A DNA stretch of 64,000 nt from Parabacteroides goldsteinii (GTDB taxonomy: Bacteria; Bacteroidota; Bacteroidia; Bacteroidales; Tannerellaceae), in the NCBI RefSeq assembly GCF_015550595.1, contig NZ_JADNBB010000001.1, forward strand, positions 446,473 through 510,472. Reading direction: 5' to 3'. The position numbers were made by a program, and so were the translations under genes. Of the stretch, positions 1 to 7,735 are shown piece by piece (positions within the stretch are counted from its first letter, which is position 1; every line of letters starts with the position of its first letter). The notes below the pieces were generated by a model. The model made no database searches. It was given only the letters and a program-made list of their open reading frames with translations, and was not told the origin of the DNA.

Positions 1-915
1 GCAGATGGAACTTGGACAAGTTTTAATTTTTCTAATACAGATAATTTTACAAATGTTCCTTTGGCAGATAAAATAACAATCACTTCCGATAATCGTAAAT
101 GGATAAATGTTCCCTACGGATATAAATCTGGTATCCTTATCTTTGATGATGGCGGAACAATAGATGATACAAGCGACGACCAAGCTCGTTTTATATCAAC
201 ATTCAGCGATATCAACGGTACGATTGATGCCAGCGGTTACTTCTGCATTACTGAAGATAAAAACGGACAGGTCTGGATTGGAACTAACAGAGGTCCGATT
301 TACTGTGCCAATCCCAAAGCTAAATTGGAAGAGATAAGATGTAGCCGGGTTATCCGTCCCGCAGATGAAATCAATGATGTTCCTTACAATTTTCTTGATG
401 GAGAACAAATAAATGCTATCGCTGTAGACGGAGGAAACCGTAAATGGATAGCTACACAAAGTTCCGGTGTATTTCTGGTAAGTGAAGATGGTATGGAGAC
501 AATCGAAAATTTTACGACAACCAACTCTCCTCTCCCATCCAACCAGATAAACTCATTAGCCATTAATCAACTGACCGGAGAAGTTTTTATAGGTACCGAA
601 AAAGGATTGGTATCTTATATGGGCGATGCAACAGAAGGAAAAGAAGATTATTCGGATGTATATGCTTATCCGAATCCTGTTCGTCCGGAACATAACGACC
701 ATGTAACGATCGTCGGATTAATGAATGATTCGAACGTAAAGATCACGGATCTGAAAGGTAATATCATTTATCAGGGAAAATCTGCCGGAGGTACTTTTAC
801 CTGGGATTGCCGAAGTAGAAAAGGTGGCCGGGTTGCAACCGGAGTTTATCTTGTATTCTCAGCAACACCCGAAGCCAAAGAAAGCGTAGTTACTAAAATT
901 ATGGTAGTGAAATAA
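1..915 (+). CDS. PorZ-like T9SS protein, C-terminal part (5' end outside window)
   Basis: The reading frame is open from base 1, so this is the 3' part of a longer gene. The visible residues hold beta-propeller repeats of the two-component-regulator propeller kind (G-x-V-W-I-G-T and R-K-W-I-A-T blades). They end in a C-terminal module that begins YPNPVRP and closes with GVYLVFSA and KIMVVK. That propeller plus sorting-domain-like layout is typical of PorZ, a cell-surface component of the type IX secretion system that handles anionic LPS attachment to cargo. The PorZ name is an inference; another propeller protein with a T9SS domain is possible. The stop codon overlaps the convergent SGNH-like gene by 17 bases. 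Confidence 0.7.
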   Translation, partial: ADGTWTSFNFSNTDNFTNVPLADKITITSDNRKWINVPYGYKSGILIFDDGGTIDDTSDDQARFISTFSDINGTIDASGYFCITEDKNGQVWIGTNRGPIYCANPKAKLEEIRCSRVIRPADEINDVPYNFLDGEQINAIAVDGGNRKWIATQSSGVFLVSEDGMETIENFTTTNSPLPSNQINSLAINQLTGEVFIGTEKGLVSYMGDATEGKEDYSDVYAYPNPVRPEHNDHVTIVGLMNDSNVKITDLKGNIIYQGKSAGGTFTWDCRSRKGGRVATGVYLVFSATPEAKESVVTKIMVVK

Positions 916-1870
916 GTATTTGATTGGTTATCTTTTTGGCACCTTTGTCATTCGGATGGATTGCATCGTAAAAATCGGATGCTTCCAACAAATCAAAACA
1001 ATCGATATAAGGGATATACCCCAATTCTTTTATATAAGACTGAAGAGCTTTCTGCTTTTCAGTCTTTTTTGCTGATATAATATCAGGATTATACGGCATC
1101 AACACCAGATAATATCGAATATTCTTTGCTTTGAAAAAAGAATAAGACTCCTCTATCAATCGTTTCCATTCATGAGTTATCCTATATGCTTCAAACTTAT
1201 TTTGTTTGTTTTGTTCGTCCAGGCCACGCTGATAAACAGCTTCATTTCTGTAAGAGGCTTGAGCAGCAGGATAACGCAATTCATTGTCGATAGAACTTTC
1301 CGGTGCATCATCGTCCAATAGATTACGAAGTACGAATGAGAATCCCGAAAACAAACAATTCCTGGCTTTATAATTATAATACCAATCCGATTTACTCAAT
1401 TCATCATATAAACCAGGTACTAACAATTTCGTCCGGTCATCCATCTTATAACCATACATATGTAAAGCTACCTGATTAGGTATATCCATATCGACCGGCT
1501 TGGACAGAACATCTATATCGAGACACTGGATAACCGTTTTGACAGAAGACGGCAATGAAGAATAATATAAAGCACTTTCACTCAGCATCTGTCCGGTCGA
1601 AGTAAAACTATATACGACAGGATGATCGCTCAACTCTTTTTCCAACATATAGCCATCTACTCCGCTCATCCCCCTGCTATTACCGAAAATAACAATCTCC
1701 GGAACTTGTTTCGGATCTTTTATTGTATTCAGTATAAGTTTAGTACGGGCATAATCATTAGGAAGCATCCTGAAGAAGTAAGGAGTTACCCCATTCAAAC
1801 CAACCATCAAAACGACTATAAATAATAGAAAAAAGAATATCCTCTTTATCTGTTTCCCTGTCAGTTCCAT
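899..1870 (-). CDS. SGNH-hydrolase-like membrane-anchored protein, MBOAT partner
   Basis: A protein of 323 residues with one N-terminal membrane segment (about residues 11-30) and an extracytoplasmic domain. The sequence shows F-G-N-S-R-G (serine block, near residue 63) and D-A-I-H-P-N near the C terminus, which match the Ser and Asp-x-x-His blocks of SGNH/GDSL esterase-like folds such as AlgJ/AlgX or DltD-type partners. It lies 6 bases downstream of an MBOAT acyltransferase on the same strand, so the pair probably moves acetyl (or another acyl) groups onto an exported polysaccharide, with this protein acting outside the membrane. The substrate is unknown. Confidence 0.72.
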   Translation of the reverse strand: MELTGKQIKRIFFFLLFIVVLMVGLNGVTPYFFRMLPNDYARTKLILNTIKDPKQVPEIVIFGNSRGMSGVDGYMLEKELSDHPVVYSFTSTGQMLSESALYYSSLPSSVKTVIQCLDIDVLSKPVDMDIPNQVALHMYGYKMDDRTKLLVPGLYDELSKSDWYYNYKARNCLFSGFSFVLRNLLDDDAPESSIDNELRYPAAQASYRNEAVYQRGLDEQNKQNKFEAYRITHEWKRLIEESYSFFKAKNIRYYLVLMPYNPDIISAKKTEKQKALQSYIKELGYIPYIDCFDLLEASDFYDAIHPNDKGAKKITNQILISLP

Positions 1871-1876
1871 AATTTC

Positions 1877-3340
1877 TTAGAATTGAAAATAAATAAAATT
1901 AGAAGAATCAGCACCGAAGAAATAAATCGAAAAGAGTATGCCGGCATAAATTGAATACCGGACAAATAAACTTTGTATGTTCTGTATATCCAATCCGAAA
2001 GGCTTATTCCTGTTCACCCATTCCACGACTAACAGAATACCTATAAATACCAACGATAACATAGCCGTCACATTATTAGCTCCGCTAACTTTGGGAACCC
2101 TCAACAAAGAAGGTGAAAATATATCACCGATATAATTAAACGCAATAGAGAGCGTTTCTGCCCTGAACACAATCCACCCCAAGGTAACGAACCCGAAAGT
2201 GATCAACATTGAAATAACAGGAGGAAACATAGGTGAATCACCCTGTTTCTTTTTACTCAATAATAACAAAGGCACAAATAATAGTCCATGATAGATTCCC
2301 CAGGTAATGAATGTCCAGCTTGCTCCATGCCACAATCCGCTCAGGAAAAATATAACCAGAATATTACGTATATGCTTATATTGTCCTTCCCTGCTACCGC
2401 CCAAAGGTATATATACATAATCCACAAACCAGGTATTCAACGATATATGCCACCTGCGCCAGAATTCGATAATATTTCTTGAAAAATAAGGATAATAGAA
2501 GTTTTGCTTCAATGTTATACCAAATAATTTAGCTGTCCCGATAGCAATATCCGAATACCCCGAAAAATCACCATATATCTGGAAAGCAAATAAAAAAGCT
2601 CCCAGAACCAATGTACTGGCAGAATAATTCGAATAATTACCGAATACATCGTTCACTACCAGTGCACAGTTATCAGCAATCACCATCTTTTTAAAAAACC
2701 CCCACAAGATCTGACGCATACCATCTACGGCATAGTCATAAGTAAACTTACGCGGCTTATAAAACTGAACCAGCAAATTGGTGGCTCTTTCGATAGGCCC
2801 GGCAACCAACTGTGGAAAAAAACTGACGAAAGCAAAGAAAGCCACTATATCTTTAGTCGGTTCCAACCTTCTCCTGTATACATCTATCGTGTAACTCAAA
2901 GCCTGAAACGTATAAAAACTGATACCTACCGGAAGAATGATCTGCAAAGTCGATTTGTGCAAAGTAATTCCCAACAGGGAAAAAACTTCCACAAAGTTAT
3001 CAACAAAGAAATTAAAGTATTTGAAGAATCCGAGGATAACCAAATTCAGGAAAATATTTATCCCGGTTATCCATTTGCATTTCTTTTGTATGGATAAGGA
3101 ATCTTCGGATAATGAATCGTTGCCTTCCCGTACTTTTGCAATAGCAACACCACTCAACCAGCTGCAAAAAGAAGTAAAGGCAATAAGTATAAGAAAACGC
3201 CAGTCCCACCATCCATAAAACAGATAGCTTACAATGACGATAAATAAGTTTTGTAATTTTATCTTCCTGTTGAAAACAAACCAATATAGTAAGAATACTA
3301 CCGGAAGATAAATCAGAAACTCTATTGAATTAAATAACAT
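1877..3340 (-). CDS. MBOAT family membrane O-acyltransferase (AlgI-like)
   Basis: 487 residues and about ten membrane segments. Diagnostic MBOAT blocks are visible: VAGPIERA near 180, YGDFSGYSDIAIG near 256, EFWRRWHISLN near 293-302, and SGLWHGASWTF with the invariant histidine at about 338. Family members (AlgI, DltB, PatA) pass acyl groups across the inner membrane to a periplasmic partner. The SGNH-like gene immediately downstream is the likely partner. nadA is 37 bases upstream on the same strand, so the three genes may share a transcript. The glycan being modified cannot be told from the sequence. Confidence 0.9.
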   Translation of the reverse strand: MLFNSIEFLIYLPVVFLLYWFVFNRKIKLQNLFIVIVSYLFYGWWDWRFLILIAFTSFCSWLSGVAIAKVREGNDSLSEDSLSIQKKCKWITGINIFLNLVILGFFKYFNFFVDNFVEVFSLLGITLHKSTLQIILPVGISFYTFQALSYTIDVYRRRLEPTKDIVAFFAFVSFFPQLVAGPIERATNLLVQFYKPRKFTYDYAVDGMRQILWGFFKKMVIADNCALVVNDVFGNYSNYSASTLVLGAFLFAFQIYGDFSGYSDIAIGTAKLFGITLKQNFYYPYFSRNIIEFWRRWHISLNTWFVDYVYIPLGGSREGQYKHIRNILVIFFLSGLWHGASWTFITWGIYHGLLFVPLLLLSKKKQGDSPMFPPVISMLITFGFVTLGWIVFRAETLSIAFNYIGDIFSPSLLRVPKVSGANNVTAMLSLVFIGILLVVEWVNRNKPFGLDIQNIQSLFVRYSIYAGILFSIYFFGADSSNFIYFQF

Positions 3341-3377
3341 CTTGTTCTGTTCTATGAATGATGGGAGAGCCTATATG

Positions 3378-4364
3378 CTACAAACCTAATTTTTCAGAAA
3401 TCTCCAACATCTTACGGATCGGTTTGATAGCCTTCTTCTGTACTTCCACGTCGACAAATATCTCCGGCATTTCAAATTTCAAACAGTTATACAGCTTTTC
3501 CATCGTATTCAGCCGCATGAAATTACATTCGTTGCAAGCACATGTACTGTCGTTGGGAGGAGCCGGAATAAACTCTTTCTCCGGACTCTTTTTCCGCATT
3601 TCGTGAATAACACCGCTTTCCGTCGCTACAATGAACTGTTTCTTATCTGACTTGATAGTGTGTTTCAAAAGAGCGGCAGTCGAACCTACGAAGTCTGACA
3701 CCTGTATAACGGGTTGTTTACACTCCGGGTGAGTGATCACTTCCGCATCCGGATACTGTTTCTTTAATTCCAGTATCTTTTCCAGTGAAAATTGTTCATG
3801 TACGTGACAGGCACCATTCCAGAGTAACATATTACGTCCGGTAATACTGTTTATGTAATTACCCAGGTTCCGGTCCGGACCGAAGATCATTTTTGTTCCT
3901 TCCGGAAAACTTTCAACGATCTGACGGGCATTGGTGGAAGTTACCACCACATCTGTTACCGCTTTTACCGCAGCTGTTGTATTGACATATGAAATAACCA
4001 CATGATCCGGATGTTGTTTTACAAATTCAGCAAACTCAGGAGCCGGACAACTATCGGCCAGGGAACAACCGGCATTCAGGTCAGGAACCAATACTTTCTT
4101 GTCCGGACATAGGATCTTAGCCGTTTCACCCATAAAATGAACTCCACAGAGAACTATAATATCCGCAGTTGTTTTGGCAGCCCATTGAGCCAACGCCAGA
4201 CTGTCTCCCACGAAATCTGCTATATCCTGTATATCGCCGGTCTGATAATAATGCGCAAGAATAACGGCATTCTTTTCCTTACGCAGTTTATCAATGGCTT
4301 CCTTCAGATCTATGCCTTTAGGTACCGGTGCATCCATATATCCGATCGATTGATTTGTCAACAT
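3378..4364 (-). CDS. nadA: quinolinate synthase A
   Basis: NadA condenses iminoaspartate with dihydroxyacetone phosphate to give quinolinate in de novo NAD synthesis, using a [4Fe-4S] cluster. The 328-residue protein has the family length and signatures: AVILAHYYQ near the N terminus, VLCGVHFMGETAKIL, DLNAGCSLADSCP, WNGACHVHEQF, THPECKQPV and the C-terminal STCACNECNFM cysteine block. The first ATG at 4364 is used; a second Met ten residues in (before D-A-P-V-P) is also possible. nadB and nadC are not in this window. Upstream lies the long gene-free region. Confidence 0.95.
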   Translation of the reverse strand: MLTNQSIGYMDAPVPKGIDLKEAIDKLRKEKNAVILAHYYQTGDIQDIADFVGDSLALAQWAAKTTADIIVLCGVHFMGETAKILCPDKKVLVPDLNAGCSLADSCPAPEFAEFVKQHPDHVVISYVNTTAAVKAVTDVVVTSTNARQIVESFPEGTKMIFGPDRNLGNYINSITGRNMLLWNGACHVHEQFSLEKILELKKQYPDAEVITHPECKQPVIQVSDFVGSTAALLKHTIKSDKKQFIVATESGVIHEMRKKSPEKEFIPAPPNDSTCACNECNFMRLNTMEKLYNCLKFEMPEIFVDVEVQKKAIKPIRKMLEISEKLGL

Positions 4365-4411
4365 AGTTTATCTATTATATTATTCTTAGTTTTTAATTCC
4401 AAAGATTATAG

Positions 4412-4440
4412 GATGTATATAATATCCTGTTAAAATGGTT
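4412..4440 (+). repeat. direct repeat copy 1 (GATGTATATRATATCCTGTT)
   Basis: The word GATGTATATAATATCCTGTT here recurs with one change as GATGTATATGATATCCTGTT at 5161-5180, and similarity continues a few bases further (AAAATGGTT against GAAACAGTT). The two copies bracket the candidate origin about 750 bases apart, which suggests a protein-binding site and not chance. Confidence 0.6.
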
Positions 4441-4861
4441 CATATTTTAATCGCCCTTTCCTCCTTATGAGGATATAAATAGTATATCAACAAAGTTATC
4501 ATCCACTTTTATTACTGATAATCTTTATTTTACTATACTTATCAACTCTATGTTGATAATGTGCAAAGGTAAAAACTTTATTTATTTCAGCCATCTAAAG
4601 CAGTGCAAAACAATCTTTAAAAGAAAGGGGAAAGAAGCTTCCCTATTTATTGGCCGTCATAATAATTCTCCTATCCGATATCTCAATCGAGAAAAGCAAG
4701 AGTTTTTTATCAGCACTTACCAACCACCTGTTCACAGGATATCCACACAAGATTCACACACATACGTTTCACCTGTCACAAGCTGTACAGCACATTGGCA
4801 TACAGACAGTTGCTGTGACGGCAGACGTTTCACATTTAAAAAATATGACTTTTCAAATGTT

Positions 4862-4917
4862 AAGACAGGACTTTTGTCTTTAAAAGACGGGACATTTAAA
4901 AACAAAAGACCTGTCTT
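4862..4917. repeat. nested inverted repeat in candidate origin
   Basis: AAGACAGGACTTTTGT (4862-4877) faces ACAAAAGACCTGTCTT (4902-4917), a 16-bp inverted repeat with one mismatch. Inside it GTCTTTAAAAGAC (4876-4888) forms a second perfect 6-bp palindrome. It could be a cruciform, a transcription terminator or a binding site within the origin candidate. Confidence 0.6.
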
Positions 4918-4923
4918 TTTCAG

Positions 4924-4985
4924 CCGGTGCTTACCGAACCTAAAAGCAGTGCCTATCGGTTTACCGCCCGGTGCTTATGGAACCT
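4924..4985 (+). repeat. direct repeat pair CCGGTGCTTAYSGAACCT
   Basis: CCGGTGCTTACCGAACCT at 4924-4941 and CCGGTGCTTATGGAACCT at 4968-4985 match at 16 of 18 positions, 44 bases apart start to start (about four helical turns). They lie directly after the nested inverted repeat and before the DnaA box. Confidence 0.6.
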
Positions 4986-5160
4986 TTGTAAAGACGTGTC
5001 ACCATAAAGGAATTACATTCAAATAAATAGAAGCCGTGACGGGTGAAACGTTATTGCAAAGATAATCCTTTGTAACCGTATCCTTCCGTAATCCCCTCTT
5101 CTTAGTTATCCACAATTATATATTATATTAATATTAATCTTTAATTTAAAAATAAAATAT

Positions 5161-5189
5161 GATGTATATGATATCCTGTTGAAACAGTT
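5161..5189 (+). repeat. direct repeat copy 2 (GATGTATATRATATCCTGTT)
   Basis: Second copy of the 20-bp word found at 4412, directly after the AT-rich tract that follows the TTATCCACA box. GTTGAAACAG follows it. Confidence 0.6.
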
Positions 5190-5539
5190 AATACATTTTT
5201 GTTACAATATTTGTTTGAGGAGTTATTAAAGTATATGAACCGCTTATCAAGACGATACTAACAGTATAAAATATAGCTTTACTTCTGTTTTCCTTTTATT
5301 TATAGACTTTATTAGTTTTATGTTGATAACTGGTTGTGTGAAAAAGTTTGTTCCTGTTGATGGGTGTTGATACGTGTATAACTGCTGTTAATAGCTCGTA
5401 ATAAATAATGGGTTATAAATGTTGCGTGTTTGAAATGGGAAGGAGTATAAGTAAGTATTTGAATAAAGCAAGAACTTTTTTTCATTTTGTGTTCACTACT
5501 TATCAATACCTTTTCAACGGCATATCCACATTAATTAGC

Positions 5540-5547
5540 TACTTTTG
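5540..5547 (+). promoter_or_regulatory. Bacteroidetes -7 box of the SPOUT methyltransferase gene
   Basis: TACTTTTG matches the Bacteroidetes -7 consensus TAnnTTTG and ends 18 bases before the ATG at 5566. It also explains why the in-frame TTG at 5545 should not be taken as the start codon: that TTG is part of the promoter. Confidence 0.6.
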
Positions 5548-5565
5548 CAGGCAAAGAAAAGAGCT

Positions 5566-6096
5566 ATGCGTAAACTGAAAATAACAGAAATGAACCGCCT
5601 CACCCCGGAGGCTTTTAAAGAGAGTAAGAAGATACCTTTAATTGTTGTGCTTGACCATGTTAGGAGTCTGAATAATGTCGGATCCGTTTTCCGTACGTCG
5701 GATGCTTTCAAGGTAGAGGCTATTTATTTGTGCGGTATCACGGCTTGTCCTCCTCATGCGGAGATCCATAAGACTGCCCTGGGAGCTGAAGATACGGTGG
5801 AATGGAAATATTTTGAAGATACACACGACGCTGTTGATAACCTGAAGAAACAAGGGTATACTGTTTGTGCAGTAGAACAGGCAGAAGGTAGTGTTATGCT
5901 GGATAAACTGCTGTTAGACAAGGGTAAAAAATATGCAGTTATCATGGGAAACGAAGTAAAAGGTGTTCAACAATCTGTTGTTGATAACTGTGATATGTGT
6001 ATTGAAATACCCCAATACGGAACCAAACATTCATTAAATGTATCGGTAACGACAGGGATCGTTATCTGGGATTTCTTTAAACAGTTATCAGATTAA
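5566..6096 (+). CDS. SPOUT (TrmH/SpoU family) RNA 2'-O-methyltransferase
   Basis: SAM-dependent methyltransferase expected to methylate a ribose 2'-OH in tRNA or rRNA. The three SpoU motifs are visible: LDHVRSLNNVGSVFRTSDAF (motif 1), VIMGNEVKGV (motif 2) and IPQYGTKHSLNVSVTTGIVIWDF (motif 3), the last forming the trefoil-knot cofactor site. The protein is about 176 residues from the ATG at 5566, near the short-form family length and without an N-terminal RNA-binding extension. A TTG start at 5545 is rejected because it falls in the promoter. The target nucleotide is unknown. The end overlaps the convergent DUF4294 gene by 9 bases. Confidence 0.88.
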   Translation: MRKLKITEMNRLTPEAFKESKKIPLIVVLDHVRSLNNVGSVFRTSDAFKVEAIYLCGITACPPHAEIHKTALGAEDTVEWKYFEDTHDAVDNLKKQGYTVCAVEQAEGSVMLDKLLLDKGKKYAVIMGNEVKGVQQSVVDNCDMCIEIPQYGTKHSLNVSVTTGIVIWDFFKQLSD

Positions 6097-6693
6097 TCCT
6101 CTTTCAACCATAATAACGACCCGTTCGGTCATGGCATCTTTTCCTTTCGGGTCGTATTCCGATTTCAGGCTGGCTCCGAACATACCGGCAAACAAATTCC
6201 AGAAGCCTGCCCTGAAACCTCCCAGGTAAGCTTTCAACAGGTTATAACTTGATTGGTTACATTCCCTGTCGATCAGTTTGATAAGTAGTTTACCTTGTGA
6301 GAATGTCAGCTTTTTAAGTTCCGGTTTATATTCTTTGAACAAATCCTTTTCCATACGTTTCAGATGTTCCTGACGGGCCTTGTCATTAGGAAGCGTTTCC
6401 ATATATTCATAGGTTTCGATCAGGGTTTCATATACCATTTTAGCATAAGGTAATGTGCGTTTTACGTCTCGAACCAGTTTATTATACTTTTGTTGTTCCC
6501 GGTTATTCTTGAAACGCATCTGAGGAAAAACAAATACTTCCTGGAGATTGACAACAGCAATGGTATCCTTCCCATCCAGATAAGCTCTTTGTACTCCTTC
6601 GGGAAGTGTGTTTATTTTCAGTTTCTGTGCCTGACCGGCTGTGACACAGAGTAAAAACAAAACCATAATCTTATACCATCTTACTTTCATCAT
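6088..6693 (-). CDS. DUF4294 domain-containing secreted protein
   Basis: 201 residues with a short signal peptide (MVLFLLCVTAGQAQ within the first 23). The body matches the Bacteroidetes-specific DUF4294 pattern: VVNLQEVFVFPQMRFKN, the long basic amphipathic helix containing NDKARQEHLKRMEKDL, and the strongly conserved GKLLIKLIDRECNQSSYNLLKAYLGGFRAGFWN block. The function of the family is not known. It overlaps the preceding methyltransferase gene tail to tail, so it is transcribed alone. Confidence 0.82.
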   Translation of the reverse strand: MMKVRWYKIMVLFLLCVTAGQAQKLKINTLPEGVQRAYLDGKDTIAVVNLQEVFVFPQMRFKNNREQQKYNKLVRDVKRTLPYAKMVYETLIETYEYMETLPNDKARQEHLKRMEKDLFKEYKPELKKLTFSQGKLLIKLIDRECNQSSYNLLKAYLGGFRAGFWNLFAGMFGASLKSEYDPKGKDAMTERVVIMVERGLI

Positions 6694-6785
6694 AAGCTAC
6701 AAAAGTAGGTGATTTACCGATAGTCTGTACCGGTTTTACAGAATTTGACTAATTATATAGAAATGATGATTTACTTGTTAATAAG

Positions 6786-6831
6786 TTGTCGGATTAATAA
6801 GAATCGTTATATTTGCAGCAATTCTTATTAA
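6786..6831 (+). promoter_or_regulatory. promoter with flanking 11-bp inverted repeat
   Basis: TTG (6786-6788), a 19-base spacer and TATATTTG (6808-6815) form a textbook Bacteroidetes promoter for the beta-barrel pair that starts at 6918. A perfect inverted repeat TTAATAAGAAT (6794-6804) and ATTCTTATTAA (6821-6831) embraces the -7 box and likely start site, a natural operator arrangement. The leader to the first ATG would be about 95 nt. Confidence 0.65.
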
Positions 6832-6917
6832 TAACAAAACGAATTAGCTATGGACATTGAATATTATTAGTAGCATTCTATATGTGCTTATAAATTAACA
6901 ACCAAAATATCTTATCT

Positions 6918-7724
6918 ATGAAACTATTGATTCTATCCCTGTTATCGGGAGTTTTCCCCTGTTTGTATGCTGTTAATAACTTACGTTTGCCCGATATGCG
7001 TAGCGTGGGAATGGGAGAATGTGGCATTACCCAATCTTTTCTTTTCAATCCGGCACTGATCGGTTTGGAAAGTTTTAAAAGTTTAGATATCAGCTATTTT
7101 AATCGCTACGGACTAAAAGAACTGGGAGTTATTAACCTTTCATTTTCTTATCCTGCCACCTTTCTTCCAATCGGTGTTAATATCTCTTCTTTCGGTTATG
7201 ATCGATACAGGGAAAGTATGTTCCGGCTTTTCCTGGGAAAGTCTTTGAATGAAAAATGGAATATCGGTATAAGTATCCAGTATTCAATAATACAGACAGA
7301 GTTGACAGAGAGACATCCACAGTATTTGTCGACCGACATCGGTATTATTTATTCTCCGGTTGAAAAGTTGTTGATTGGTATGTTAATAATGGATTTACCG
7401 TCTGTCGCTATTAAAAAGGAAGATATTGATACTAACTATTTTATGAGTTATTCTATACAGATAGGTTTTCAATGGGAAGTAATTAACAGCCTGTTGATAG
7501 TAGGAAATCTGGAGACGAATAAACAGACTACTTTAACAGGTTGTGCCGGCTTGGAATATCAATTATATAAACAGTTTTATGTACGGGCAGGAATCAAGGC
7601 AACTCCCCTCCTGCCTACTCTTGGTGTAGGATATCGCTTTTCCTGTTTCACTGTAGATGTGGCAACTGTGTATCATCCGGTGTTAGGTATTAGTACAGGG
7701 ATAGGTTTGAAGTATTCTTTTTAA
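6918..7724 (+). CDS. outer-membrane beta-barrel protein (PorV/PorQ-like fold), unnamed
   Basis: 268 residues with a signal peptide (cut near residue 18). The rest is alternating amphipathic strands with many aromatic girdle residues and a terminal Phe (GIGLKYSF), as in outer-membrane barrels. The N-terminal LRLPDMRSVGMGECG...FNPALIG pattern resembles the PorV/PorQ/FadL-like group, where a shiny GMG and an FNPA block open the barrel. It precedes the 687-residue HhH/barrel gene by 11 bases and should be co-transcribed with it. Exact function is not recognisable. Confidence 0.6.
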   Translation: MKLLILSLLSGVFPCLYAVNNLRLPDMRSVGMGECGITQSFLFNPALIGLESFKSLDISYFNRYGLKELGVINLSFSYPATFLPIGVNISSFGYDRYRESMFRLFLGKSLNEKWNIGISIQYSIIQTELTERHPQYLSTDIGIIYSPVEKLLIGMLIMDLPSVAIKKEDIDTNYFMSYSIQIGFQWEVINSLLIVGNLETNKQTTLTGCAGLEYQLYKQFYVRAGIKATPLLPTLGVGYRFSCFTVDVATVYHPVLGISTGIGLKYSF

Positions 7725-7735
7725 ATTATATAACT

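Larger units (their letters stand above)
4365..5539. other. gene-free region; candidate chromosomal replication origin (oriC)
   Basis: No convincing gene lies here. The region separates divergent nadA and the SPOUT methyltransferase gene. It contains a perfect DnaA-box consensus TTATCCACA at 5106-5114, followed at once by a strongly AT-rich tract (5115-5163) that could be an unwinding element. Near-matches ATATCCACA occur at 4739-4747 and 5522-5530, and TTATCAACA on the minus strand at 4551-4559 and 5321-5329. Repeats listed separately lie between them. The combination fits an origin. dnaA itself is not present, and TTATCAACA-like words also occur inside genes of this AT-rich genome, so only the full match and the clustering carry weight. 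Confidence 0.5.

Noticed and set aside
4550-5026. 158-residue open frame in the nadA-methyltransferase gap
   Set aside because: It has no domain, signal or ribosome-binding site, and it runs through the inverted and direct repeats, so it is a chance frame.
5545-5565. TTG start for the SPOUT methyltransferase
   Set aside because: The TTG is the end of the TACTTTTG promoter box; the ATG at 5566 is a better start.
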